Positions 25,857 through 34,816 of a stretch of 64,000 nt of DNA are shown here, in pieces; the stretch's first letter is position 1; each line of letters opens with the position of its first letter. Under the pieces are notes generated by a model. That model was not told the DNA's origin. It saw nothing but the letters and a program-made list of their open reading frames with translations, and did not search any database. The stretch is from HGM11501 sp045123995 (GTDB lineage: Bacteria > Bacillota > Clostridia > CAKSNL01 > HGM11501). The DNA lies in the NCBI GenBank assembly GCA_045123995.1, contig JBGVKY010000001.1, forward strand, positions 38,688 through 102,687, written 5' to 3'. A program made the translations under genes and the position numbers.

Positions 25857-27295
25857 AGACGACTCCTCCTTATATACACATAAATTCCAAAGGCGAATAA
25901 AATAAGAGGAATTACTGCCACAAGCAAGGCTATGCAAAATACCAATGCACTTTGCTTTAACACTTCCATTTTTTCCTTGACAACATTTTTAGCTGCCACG
26001 GAAACAGGAGCATCTTCAATTCCTGACATATAATTTATACTCTTTACTATAAGATCCTTATCCCCATAGCTAGAGGAAGCATCAACCATTCTGTCAAAAA
26101 GCATATAGTGTGAGCCGGAAACTAAAAGTCTTGCTGTGGTCTCATTATTATTAAGAGGATTTTTTCTTAAATATACGGTTATATTATAATTTCCCTCTTC
26201 GCTGGTTTTGTGTTCTTCCCTTTCAAGCTTTTTATTCCAATCTTCTCTTGACATGGTGACACCGGAAATACTAGTGGTAACAAGAGGTGTAGCTTCAATA
26301 TCGTTTCTTTCCTCTATTGTGACAGAGTTGGTTTCACCATCAGCAGTTCTGAGTCTTGTGTTTACAGAAAGTAAATACTGGGTCATTGCATGCTCCGCCA
26401 AAACTGGAATCAAGAAATTCCCTCCGGAACTTTTTGCAATATAACTGGAATTATTGTCTGAAACGCAGTTATTTTCAATTTTCACGCCCCAGTTTTTCTG
26501 GAAATATCCGTTTATATTAGGCAAACTGAAGGCAGGATTTGAGTAAAACTGCATTCTTCCGCCCTTTTCAAGATAGTCATCTACCTTTTTAATTTCATCA
26601 TCGGTAAAATCTATTGTCGGACCTGCGAAAAGAAGCATATCGGTATCCCCGGGTATATTATCCGTAGTTAAATCCAGAACCTTTACCGTCATAGCTTCGG
26701 AATAAAGCATATTCATAAGATGGTCCAAAAATGCAGTATTTTCAGTAACTTCCCCGTGTCCCATTGTAATATATACAGAAAGAGGGTCATCGCTTGTTAC
26801 ATAACGAAGTGCCGCAGAAATATAACCCTCAAGATAGTTAACCCTTGAGCTTTCCATTCCGTTATCGTTGGCAGAGCTATTTTCTATAATGGAGTTATCT
26901 ATAACTCTCTTCTTGCCCGTTTCCTCGCTTTCAACCACTACGCTGTTATAGTTTCTTATCTGGTATCTTCTGGCAAATCCGGGATCGGTATCTATGTTTA
27001 TTTCCTCAACTTTAATAAAGGGAGATTCATTTTTAAATTCTTCCATTATCTCCTGATAGCGGACATTTCTGCTGTCGGCATTAGTTGCATAATATAAAGT
27101 AATCTCTTTATCCAAAGAGGATAATACTTCTTTTGTCTCGGGAGCCAGAGTATAAACCCCTCCACCGGTCAAGTCCAGTTTAAGGTCGTATCTTTCACCC
27201 AAAACCCCGAAAATGATGTTAACAAAAACAACCAAAAGTAAAACCAAAGCGGCAAAAGATAAGCCCTCTAATCTGAATTTAATTTTATTTTTCAT
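25853..27295 (-). CDS. GldG-like ABC-system membrane protein
   Basis: The 480 aa protein has a TM segment near each end, with a large extracytoplasmic domain between them. It contains the pattern of GldG-family proteins: DLTGGGVYTLAPETKEVLSSLDKEITLYYAT near the start and the LLFAGPTIDFTDDEIKKVDDYLEKGGR segment. The ATG at residue 4 of the longest reading is preferred because AGGAGGTG lies 8 bp in front of it, while the upstream GTG is part of that site. Gld proteins were first named in gliding Bacteroidetes; Firmicutes homologues are of unknown role. Confidence 0.85.
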   Translation of the reverse strand: MKNKIKFRLEGLSFAALVLLLVVFVNIIFGVLGERYDLKLDLTGGGVYTLAPETKEVLSSLDKEITLYYATNADSRNVRYQEIMEEFKNESPFIKVEEINIDTDPGFARRYQIRNYNSVVVESEETGKKRVIDNSIIENSSANDNGMESSRVNYLEGYISAALRYVTSDDPLSVYITMGHGEVTENTAFLDHLMNMLYSEAMTVKVLDLTTDNIPGDTDMLLFAGPTIDFTDDEIKKVDDYLEKGGRMQFYSNPAFSLPNINGYFQKNWGVKIENNCVSDNNSSYIAKSSGGNFLIPVLAEHAMTQYLLSVNTRLRTADGETNSVTIEERNDIEATPLVTTSISGVTMSREDWNKKLEREEHKTSEEGNYNITVYLRKNPLNNNETTARLLVSGSHYMLFDRMVDASSSYGDKDLIVKSINYMSGIEDAPVSVAAKNVVKEKMEVLKQSALVFCIALLVAVIPLILFAFGIYVYIRRSRL

Positions 27296-27307
27296 AAAAG
27301 GCACCTC

Positions 27308-28015
27308 CTACCATCTTCTTCTCTCAATGCTTAAAACCGTAAAGTAGTTAAACATAAGAGCAATACTTATATAATAAACTAAAGATGATAAATTCAATAT
27401 TCCAAGAGAAAAGTCGGTGTATCTTGATGCAAAGGAAATTCCTGAAAGAATTTTATAGGTAAAGGGATTCTGAATTGCAGGAACAACCAAAATTTCCAGT
27501 GCAAGCATAGCTATAAAGGTGGCAAAGGTCAAAACTGCAGAAATCACCTGATTTTCTGTTAAAGAAGAAATGAAAAGACCGATTGATGCATAAACCGAGG
27601 AATAAAGCAAAAATCCGAGGTATGCAAGGAGTGTAGTGGAAAAATCGGGATTTCCTCTTAAAATCAGCACCACAAGGTGAGGGATTGTAAAGCAGAGAGC
27701 AAGAATAACCAGGCTCATTACCGCAAAGAATTTTCCCATTACCACGTCTTTTGAAGAAATGGGGCTGCAAAGCAAAAGCTGATCAGTTTTTGCTGCTTTT
27801 TCTTCAGCCAGAAGCCTCATGGTTAAAAGAGGCATAAGACAAAGCATAACGTAAATCATCCAGGTGAAGGTGTAGGAAATATTTGAACTTGTAAGTCCGT
27901 AAAGATTTATATAGCAGAAAATCCCCGAAAACATTAAAATGAAAATTCCCAAAAATACGTACCCCATGGGATTATTCAAATAGTTGTCAATTTCTCTTTT
28001 AAATATTGCTTTCAT
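27308..28015 (-). CDS. ABC-2 type permease (GldF-like)
   Basis: The 235 aa protein has six hydrophobic segments and the ABC-2 pattern: FKREIDNYLNNPMGYVFLGIFILMF at the N-terminus and MRLLAEEKAAKTDQLLLCSPI after the second helix. The ATG used lies 8 bp behind AGGAGG; a GTG nine bases upstream overlaps the site. It overlaps the ATPase gene by 17 bp. It is the permease of the ATPase-GldF-GldG-DUF4340 set. Confidence 0.9.
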   Translation of the reverse strand: MKAIFKREIDNYLNNPMGYVFLGIFILMFSGIFCYINLYGLTSSNISYTFTWMIYVMLCLMPLLTMRLLAEEKAAKTDQLLLCSPISSKDVVMGKFFAVMSLVILALCFTIPHLVVLILRGNPDFSTTLLAYLGFLLYSSVYASIGLFISSLTENQVISAVLTFATFIAMLALEILVVPAIQNPFTYKILSGISFASRYTDFSLGILNLSSLVYYISIALMFNYFTVLSIERRRW

Positions 28016-28973
28016 CTTCTTCACCTCCTACATATTTAAGGAAAATATCCTCTAAGCTGAGTGAATCAAGCCCGAAAAATTTAACAGGTACATTTTTTTC
28101 GGTAAGACGGCTCATTATGCTAAGTCTTATATCCTTTGATGTTTTTATCGTAATTTCTGTAACAGAGGGGTCACCTGTAGGAATCTCTTCGATACCTTCA
28201 ATTCCAAAGGTCTGGCTGAAGATTTTTTTAATGCTTTCCGCATCACTTTCTACCCTTAATCTTAAGCGTGTTACGTCTTCAAACTCTTTCATAAGCCTGT
28301 CGGTAAAAGCAGCTGCTGCAATTTGGCCCTTATTTATGATAATAATTTTTTCACATACCGCAGAAACCTCACTTAAAATGTGAGAGCTTAAAATAACTGT
28401 ATGGTCACGGCCAAGATCCTTTATCAGGTTTCTTATTTCTATAATCTGCACAGGGTCAAGACCAACCGTAGGCTCGTCAAGAATTAAAATCTCGGGGTCA
28501 CCGATTAAAGCCTGGGCAAGTCCCACTCTCTGGCAGTAGCCCTTGGACAAATTCCTTATGAGTCTTCCCTTTACGTCAAGTATACCGCATCTATTACATA
28601 TATCGTATATATGCTTTTCTTTTTCGGAAGTTTCTCCCTTTTCCGCTTTGGAAGAAAGCTTGACTCCCTTTAATTCAAATGCAAAATCAAGGTACTCTTT
28701 AACAGTCATATTAGGATAAAGCGGAGGCTTTTCGGGAAGATAGCCTATATGTTTTTTTGCCTCTTTAGGTTTTTTTGATATATCGATACCGTTAATCAAA
28801 ACCGTTCCTGAGTTTGACGAAAGGTATCCTGTCAAAATGTTCATAGTGGTGCTTTTGCCTGCGCCGTTAGCACCCAAAAATCCCATTACCTCTCCTTTTT
28901 CCACACGAAAAGTTATGTTATCCAAAACTTTGTGTGCACCAAAACTTTTACATAGTCCCTTAACTTCTATCAT
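27999..28973 (-). CDS. ABC transporter ATPase (GldA-like)
   Basis: The 324 aa protein has Walker A GANGAGKST, Q-loop region IGYLPEKPPLYPNMTV, signature LSKGYCQRVGLAQAL, Walker B ILILDEPTVGLDP and the H-loop SSHILSEV, followed by a roughly 100-residue C-terminal domain usual for multidrug/Gld-type exporters. It starts 30 bp after aspS with a GGAGG site and no visible terminator between, so it may be read through from the hisS promoter. Substrate unknown. Confidence 0.92.
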   Translation of the reverse strand: MIEVKGLCKSFGAHKVLDNITFRVEKGEVMGFLGANGAGKSTTMNILTGYLSSNSGTVLINGIDISKKPKEAKKHIGYLPEKPPLYPNMTVKEYLDFAFELKGVKLSSKAEKGETSEKEKHIYDICNRCGILDVKGRLIRNLSKGYCQRVGLAQALIGDPEILILDEPTVGLDPVQIIEIRNLIKDLGRDHTVILSSHILSEVSAVCEKIIIINKGQIAAAAFTDRLMKEFEDVTRLRLRVESDAESIKKIFSQTFGIEGIEEIPTGDPSVTEITIKTSKDIRLSIMSRLTEKNVPVKFFGLDSLSLEDIFLKYVGGEEDESNI

Positions 28974-29003
28974 GACTTTTTAGTCCTCCGAAATCTGATT
29001 CTT

Positions 29004-30770
29004 TTATTCTGTAACCTTTATATGAAGTTCCTTAAGCTGAGCTTCATCCACAACATCGGGAGCATTTGACATAAGCTCCGATGCATTCTGTACCTTGGGA
29101 AACGCCACTACGTCACGAAGAGAATCGGCATTGCACATAATCATCGCTATTCTGTCAAGTCCTATTCCCATTCCGCCGTGAGGTGCCGCTCCGTACTTAT
29201 ACGCATCTACCAGGAAACCGAACTTAGCCTTGATTTCCTCTTCGGTAAGTCCTAAAGCTTCAAACATCCTCTTCTGAAGCTCTGCGTCTGTTATACGAAT
29301 AGAACCGCTGGATAACTCTGTTCCGTTTAATACAAGGTCATATGCCTTTGCTCTTACCTTGCCGGGGTCGGTATCAAGATAAGGAATACATTCATCCATA
29401 GGCATTGTGAAAGGATGATGCATAGCATCCCAATGATTCGTTTCTTCGTTGTACTCAAAGAACGGGAACTCTGTAATCCAGAGGAAATTGAATTCACCCT
29501 CGGGAATTATATCAAGCTTTTTGGCTACTGTGAGACGAAGTGAGCCAAGTACCGACAAAACAGTTGACTTTTTATCCGCGATAAATAAAACTGTGTCACC
29601 CTTTTTAGCCCCTACTTTTTCTATAATTGCATTAAGCTCTCCGTCTTTTAAGAACTTGGAGAATGAGCATGTAGGCTCGTCCTCAACCCATCTTATATAG
29701 GCAAGACCCTTTGCTCCTATTCCCTTTACATATTCTGTAAGCTTGTCTATTTCCTTACGGCTCAAGGTATCTGCACTGTTTTCAGCAACGATTGCACCCA
29801 CAGCTCCGCCATTTTCTACTGCAGAAGAAAATACAGAGAAACCTGATTCTTTTGCAAGGTCTGATATGTCACAAAGCTCCATGCCGAATCTTGTGTCGGG
29901 CTTATCTGATCCATAACGCTCCATAGCCTCTTTATAGGTCATTCTTTTAAGAGGCATGGGAATTTTTATATCAAGAACATCAAGGAAAAGTCTTTCAACA
30001 AAGCCTTCAATCATTTTAAGAATGTCATCAACATCAACAAAGGACATCTCAAGGTCTATCTGTGTAAATTCAGGCTGTCTGTCAGCTCTTAAATCCTCGT
30101 CTCTGAAACAACGTGCAAGCTGGATATAACGGTCAAAGCCGGAAATCATTAAAAGCTGCTTGTAAATCTGAGGCGACTGAGGAAGAGCGTAGAACTTGCC
30201 CTCATGAATTCTGGAAGGAACGATATAATCTCTTGCTCCCTCGGGAGTTGATTTAATCATCATGGGTGTTTCTATTTCGATAAAGCCGTTTTCATAGAAA
30301 TAGTCTCTTGCTGTTTTTGCAATTTTACTTCTTGTTATAATGTTTTTCTGAAGCACGTTTCTTCTTAAATCAAGATAACGGTACTTTAAGCGAAGCTCCT
30401 CGTTTACGTTGGTGTCATCGGTAATTTCAAAGGGTGTTGTTTCAGCCTTTGCCAGAATTCTTAAATCATCAACATAAATTTCTATATTACCCGTCTTTAT
30501 ATCGGGGTTTTTGCTTTCTCTTTCTCTTACCTGTCCTTTAGCCATGAGTACATATTCTGTATGGCACTTAGCAGCCTTTTCAAAAACTTCTCTATTTGAG
30601 TTTTCGTCGAAAGCCAGCTGAACAATACCTGTTCTGTCTCTTAAATCAATGAATATGAGCGTTCCCATGTTACGGATTTTCTGAACATAACCTCCGACAA
30701 CAGCAACGCTTCCTATTTCTTCAACATCACCACAATAGCTTGTACGGGTGAGACCTTTCATTGTATCCAT
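29004..30770 (-). CDS. aspS: Aspartyl-tRNA synthetase
   Basis: Class II synthetase charging tRNA-Asp (possibly also tRNA-Asn if non-discriminating). The 588 aa protein has an N-terminal OB-fold anticodon domain, motif 1, RYLDLRR, motif 2 FRDEDLRADRQPEFTQID, a GAD insertion domain (about 285-410) typical of bacterial-type AspS, and motif 3 GIGLDRI. It follows hisS by 18 bp, the conserved hisS-aspS pair of Firmicutes. No T-box leader was seen upstream of hisS. Confidence 0.97.
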   Translation of the reverse strand: MDTMKGLTRTSYCGDVEEIGSVAVVGGYVQKIRNMGTLIFIDLRDRTGIVQLAFDENSNREVFEKAAKCHTEYVLMAKGQVRERESKNPDIKTGNIEIYVDDLRILAKAETTPFEITDDTNVNEELRLKYRYLDLRRNVLQKNIITRSKIAKTARDYFYENGFIEIETPMMIKSTPEGARDYIVPSRIHEGKFYALPQSPQIYKQLLMISGFDRYIQLARCFRDEDLRADRQPEFTQIDLEMSFVDVDDILKMIEGFVERLFLDVLDIKIPMPLKRMTYKEAMERYGSDKPDTRFGMELCDISDLAKESGFSVFSSAVENGGAVGAIVAENSADTLSRKEIDKLTEYVKGIGAKGLAYIRWVEDEPTCSFSKFLKDGELNAIIEKVGAKKGDTVLFIADKKSTVLSVLGSLRLTVAKKLDIIPEGEFNFLWITEFPFFEYNEETNHWDAMHHPFTMPMDECIPYLDTDPGKVRAKAYDLVLNGTELSSGSIRITDAELQKRMFEALGLTEEEIKAKFGFLVDAYKYGAAPHGGMGIGLDRIAMIMCNADSLRDVVAFPKVQNASELMSNAPDVVDEAQLKELHIKVTE

Positions 30771-30788
30771 AAAACTACCTCTTTTCTC

Positions 30789-32039
30789 TTATTTGAAAAA
30801 TGTGGAGATTTCAGAAAGGTTTACTTCTTTCTGCTCGCCTGTTTTCATGTCTTTTACGTTTGCTTTTCCTGTTTCAATTTCATTGTCTCCCAAAACCATG
30901 GAGTAGTGGGCTTCTATTTTGTCGGCATATTTCATCTGAGCCTTTACGCTTCTTCCCAAAAGCTCCGATGAAACAGAAATCCCTTTCTTTCTGAGTTCAT
31001 AAGTAATTTTGGCAGCTTCGGCACCCGCCTTATCACCCATGTGTGCAATAAAGATGTCAGGCCCCTTGTCTTCAGGCATTTCTATCCCCTCGGCTTCCAT
31101 TTCCATCAAAAGTCTTTCTACACCGAGAGCAAATCCTATTCCGGGTGTGGGATCGCCGCCTATTATTTCAACCAGACCGTCGTATCTTCCGCCGCCGCAA
31201 ATCGTTTTCTGGGCTCCGATATCCATGCCTGATTTAATTTCAAAAACAGTTTTTGTATAGTAGTCAAGTCCTCGTACAATAGAAGGGTCTATATTGTAGC
31301 TTATCCCCAAATCTTCAAGATGACCTTTTACGCCTTCAAAATGCTCGCTGCATTCTGTGCAGATATAGTCAATGAGCTTTGGAGCCTTTTTGCCGATTTC
31401 CCCGCAAATAGGACTCTTACAGTCAAGCACTCTCAAAGGATTTTTTTCCATTCTCTCAAGGCAAGTGGGACAAAGCTCTTCTTTATAGTTTGAAAGATAT
31501 TCTCTTAAATGAGCATTGTATTCCTTTCTGCAGGTGGGACAGCCTATGGAATTTATATTTATGGTTATGTTCTTTATGGAAAGTTCCTCTAAAAACAATG
31601 CTGCGAGGCTTATTATTTCCGCATCAATGGAAGGCCCCTTTGCACCGTATGCTTCTATACCAAGCTGATGGAATTCCCTGAGTCTACCTGCCTGGGGTTT
31701 TTCGTGGCGGTAGCAGGTGATATCATAAAAAAGCTTGTTTATAGGGCTTTTTGCATAGATGCCGTTTTCCAGATAAGCTCTGGCTGCTCCTGCGGTTCCC
31801 TCGGGTCTTAAGGTAATGCTTCTGTCACCTTTGTCAGCAAAGGTGTACATCTCTTTCTGTACAACGTCTGTTGTATCACCCACACCTCGCTGGAAAAGTT
31901 CGGTATATTCAAAAACGGGAGTTCTTATCTCCTTATAATCAAAACGGCGGCATATATCACGGAATTTTCCCTGAACAAAGCGCCATCTTTCCACTTCCTC
32001 AGGCAATATATCAAGTGTTCCCTTGGGTCTTTTTATCAT
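30789..32039 (-). CDS. hisS: Histidyl-tRNA synthetase
   Basis: Class II synthetase, 416 aa. Visible: RPKGTLDILPEE at the N-terminus, RTPVFEYTELF (motif 1), YRHEKPQAGRLREFHQLG (motif 2), the histidine-specific GLDYYTKTVFEI and GGGRYDGLVE, and motif 3 GIGFALGVERL, then the anticodon-binding domain. Four CxxC cysteine pairs in the insertion (about 173-234) suggest a structural zinc site. It is first in a long minus-strand run of 13 genes without an obvious internal terminator. Confidence 0.97.
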   Translation of the reverse strand: MIKRPKGTLDILPEEVERWRFVQGKFRDICRRFDYKEIRTPVFEYTELFQRGVGDTTDVVQKEMYTFADKGDRSITLRPEGTAGAARAYLENGIYAKSPINKLFYDITCYRHEKPQAGRLREFHQLGIEAYGAKGPSIDAEIISLAALFLEELSIKNITININSIGCPTCRKEYNAHLREYLSNYKEELCPTCLERMEKNPLRVLDCKSPICGEIGKKAPKLIDYICTECSEHFEGVKGHLEDLGISYNIDPSIVRGLDYYTKTVFEIKSGMDIGAQKTICGGGRYDGLVEIIGGDPTPGIGFALGVERLLMEMEAEGIEMPEDKGPDIFIAHMGDKAGAEAAKITYELRKKGISVSSELLGRSVKAQMKYADKIEAHYSMVLGDNEIETGKANVKDMKTGEQKEVNLSEISTFFK

Positions 32040-32113
32040 TTATAATCATCCTTTCAGACCTTTTGTGTTATCTTTTGTCAATGGTCATAATCCAAGCATT
32101 TTACTATCGTATT

Positions 32114-32142
32114 ATTTTATTCTTTTTTTCCCTTTTTGTCAA
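32114..32142 (-). promoter_or_regulatory. Sigma-A promoter of hisS-aspS
   Basis: Minus strand TTGACA, 17 bp, TAAAAT, about 75 bp upstream of the hisS ATG. The short leader leaves no room for a T-box. Confidence 0.8.
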
Positions 32143-32164
32143 GTGAATAAGCCTAAAATAAGGT

Positions 32165-32193
32165 AAAAAAAGGAGAGGTTTTAACCTCTCCTT
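32165..32193 (-). terminator. Terminator of the GH43/discoidin operon
   Basis: AAGGAGAGGTT/AACCTCTCCTT perfect 11-bp stem followed on the minus strand by seven T. It lies just after the discoidin-protein gene. Confidence 0.92.
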
Positions 32194-32209
32194 AAAAATT
32201 TTATATTTA

Positions 32210-34798
32210 TTATTTATTTGTGATTGTGATTTCCTGAGTTTCTCCGTTCCAAGCTACCTTATAGCCAAGATTTTCAGATACAAATCTCAAGGGAATAAAG
32301 GTTCTGGAATCCTTAATCATAGGAGCAACGGGAGTTGAATATCTTACATCGTTTATATAAACTCTGTTGTTCTCAATCTGGAATACCATGAAGTCCTGAA
32401 TTGCAGAAAATACCTCTATCTTCTGGTCGTATGCAACCCAGTTGATATCAGCGCCCATTTCCTCCAAAAGTCCTCTTAAGGGAATCATGGTAGAGCCTGA
32501 TGCGATGAAGGGAGCAACGTCCATAGTCACAGTCTTGCTCACTCCGCCCTTTTCAACCTTTATTTCGTTAGAACCGATTTTAAGTACATACTTTTCCAGA
32601 TCCAGAGCTGTTTCCTTTTCGTAATCAGCTTCTGTTGTAAGGAAGTATATTTCTGCGCCGGAAACATAGTTTCCTTCAGAATCTACTACTCTTATCTTCA
32701 TCTGCTTATGGCAGAAAGGCTCTTCAAAGCTTACGGTCTTCGTAAGCTTATCGCAGGAGTCAAAGGTATATGTTCCGTAAAGGTCATAATCCATTGCATT
32801 ATCGGATGAATATATTTCAATTTTCTTGAAGTGACCTACTGTATTGCTCTGCTTTGGAACATATCTTATACCTGTGATGGTATAAGGATAAGCGAAGTAA
32901 TAGTCTATGTCAATAAATTTATCGTCATACTGTGCCTGCCAGTAAGAGTTTATTATATTATCTGACATATTTGTAACTACTTCTCTCATATTTGCATTGG
33001 GATCACCCATTTTACCTGTTGCCTTTACGGTCATTCCTTCAAACTGAGCTTCTACCAAATTAAATCCGCCCATATTTGCAGTATATTCAGCATAAGTAAC
33101 AGTTTTTCTGTCTTCCTTCTCCTTAAGAAGTCTTATTTCAGCAGCACTACCAAACCCTACACTACCCTTGTTTATAACAAGCTTGACTGCCTTAACCTTG
33201 ATGTTTACGGGGAATTCCAGTTCCTTTGTGGAAACGTCGTCTTTCCAGTTGCCTCTTGCAACGTTGGTAAAGTTAACACCGTCTTCTGAAATGTGAATTT
33301 CATAATCAAGAGCGATACCAACACCATAGTCAGCTCTGGGATAGTAACGATATCCAGAAATTGCTGTAACCTCAGGCATTATAACAGTAATGTGATGAGG
33401 ATAGGGAGCCTTGGGGTTAATCATTGTCTGCCAGTGAGTGTTGAGTTTTCCGTCAACAACAAGTTCAGGTATTTCGCAGGGCACGCCGTTATTTGCATTT
33501 ACGCTTGATGCATCAAAGGTCCAGCCATATACGGATACTTCGTCTTCTGCCACCTTTGAAAGTTCACTCATAGGAATTCTTTCACCTGATACAACTCCTA
33601 TGGGGAATTCTTTAAGAGCAAGAGTCTTCTTGGATCTTGATGCAGAAAGCAGTCTGATTTCTGCTGCAGAACCAAATCCAATAGACCCCTTATATATAAC
33701 AAACTTAACGTATTGAGCTTTTACGTTATACAAAAATTCTGCATTTTTTGTTTCTATATTATTTCCCCATGTACCTTCTACAAGCTTGTAGAAGGTCACA
33801 CCGTCATTGGATGCGTGGATTTCGTATTCCAAAGCGATACCTACACCGTAGTCAGGTCTGGGATAATAACGTAAGCCTGAAAATTCCTGCACAGAGGGAA
33901 GGGTTATTGTAAAGGTGTGAGGGGGTTCAGCCTTGGGATTAATCATGGTTTGCCAGTAAGTATTGAGTTTGCCGTCAAAAGCATACTCGGGAATTTCGCA
34001 AGGAACACCGCCGTTGGCATTTACTGATGAAGCAACTGCAGTCCAGCCCTTGGTGGAAAGCTCGGTAAGACCTTTTCCTTCACCTTCAGGGTTAACAGCC
34101 ACATTTTTAGGATCACCCGTATCTTCTACCGGTGCAGTTGTTGTAGGCGCCGTGGGTGCTGTGGGTGTTGTGGTCTGAGCAGGTTTTGTTTCAGCGGGCT
34201 TTGTTTCCGCTGGTTTTGCTGCATCTGCGCTGGTTGTGGTTTCTGCCTTTATGGTCTCACCTGTAAGAGCACTTACTGTAACTGTCTTATTTCCTGCTAT
34301 AGGCTTAAGAAGTCCGATTTCAGCAGCACTTCCAAAGCCGATTGAGCCTTTGTTTATAACAAGCTTAACAAACTTTGTCTTTATGTTCTGGGAGAATGTC
34401 ACTGTTTTTGTTTCCGTATCGTCTCCCCATTTACCCTCGGTTACCTTTTTGAATGTGGTACCGTCGTCAGAGACGTGAATTTCATATTCAAGAGCAACAC
34501 CTACACCGTGGTCAGGTCTGGGATAATATCTGTATCCGCCAATTTCGGTAACGGAAGGCAGCTCTATTGTAATAAAGTGAGGAGCCTCAGCCTTGGGGTT
34601 AATCATTGTCTGCCAATGGGTATTAAGGTTGCCGTCAAAAGCAAGCTCTGCCTTTTCGCAGGGAACACCGCCGTTGGCATTAACAGATGAAGCTGTTGCT
34701 TTCCAGCCTTTTGTAGAAATTTCATCATCGGCTGCAAAAACCGCAAGAGTGCTCATGGCAAGAATCAAAGAAAGAATTATCGCAATTATTTTTTTCAT
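32210..34798 (-). CDS. Secreted multi-discoidin (F5/8 type C) protein with a C-terminal copper-amine-oxidase-N-like domain
   Basis: The 862 aa protein has a signal peptide (residues 1-22, cleavage after VFA). Three closely similar discoidin domains follow (27-166, 247-385, 421-558), each with SSVNAN(G/N)GVPCE, a (H/Y)WQTMINPKA block, YYPR(P/A)D, and KGS(I/V)GFGSAAEI. A fourth, divergent copy lies at about 586-721. A Thr/Pro/Ala linker with KPAET repeats separates domains 1 and 2. The C-terminus (738-862) is a copper-amine-oxidase-N-like stalk (MIPLRGLLEEMGADINW and TFIPLRFVSENLG). No catalytic domain is seen, so it most likely binds carbohydrate outside the cell. It is the last gene of the GH43 operon. 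Confidence 0.88.
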   Translation of the reverse strand: MKKIIAIILSLILAMSTLAVFAADDEISTKGWKATASSVNANGGVPCEKAELAFDGNLNTHWQTMINPKAEAPHFITIELPSVTEIGGYRYYPRPDHGVGVALEYEIHVSDDGTTFKKVTEGKWGDDTETKTVTFSQNIKTKFVKLVINKGSIGFGSAAEIGLLKPIAGNKTVTVSALTGETIKAETTTSADAAKPAETKPAETKPAQTTTPTAPTAPTTTAPVEDTGDPKNVAVNPEGEGKGLTELSTKGWTAVASSVNANGGVPCEIPEYAFDGKLNTYWQTMINPKAEPPHTFTITLPSVQEFSGLRYYPRPDYGVGIALEYEIHASNDGVTFYKLVEGTWGNNIETKNAEFLYNVKAQYVKFVIYKGSIGFGSAAEIRLLSASRSKKTLALKEFPIGVVSGERIPMSELSKVAEDEVSVYGWTFDASSVNANNGVPCEIPELVVDGKLNTHWQTMINPKAPYPHHITVIMPEVTAISGYRYYPRADYGVGIALDYEIHISEDGVNFTNVARGNWKDDVSTKELEFPVNIKVKAVKLVINKGSVGFGSAAEIRLLKEKEDRKTVTYAEYTANMGGFNLVEAQFEGMTVKATGKMGDPNANMREVVTNMSDNIINSYWQAQYDDKFIDIDYYFAYPYTITGIRYVPKQSNTVGHFKKIEIYSSDNAMDYDLYGTYTFDSCDKLTKTVSFEEPFCHKQMKIRVVDSEGNYVSGAEIYFLTTEADYEKETALDLEKYVLKIGSNEIKVEKGGVSKTVTMDVAPFIASGSTMIPLRGLLEEMGADINWVAYDQKIEVFSAIQDFMVFQIENNRVYINDVRYSTPVAPMIKDSRTFIPLRFVSENLGYKVAWNGETQEITITNK
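33125..34720 (-). repeat. Three tandem discoidin-domain coding repeats
   Basis: The three domain-coding units lie at about 34720-34301, 34060-33644 and 33538-33125. They keep long near-identical protein blocks, for example WQTMINPKA and GFGSAAEI in all three, which points to internal duplication within the gene. A fourth unit near 33043-32636 has diverged much further. Confidence 0.85.
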
Positions 34799-34816
34799 CT
34801 TAATTTCCCCCTTTCA

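Noticed and set aside
27453..27770. A 105-codon minus-strand frame inside the ABC permease gene
   Set aside because: It overlaps the permease in another frame; the permease reading has TM segments and motif support.
32040..32113. Possible T-box leader for hisS-aspS
   Set aside because: The leader between promoter and ATG is too short and shows no T-box sequence or specifier hairpin.
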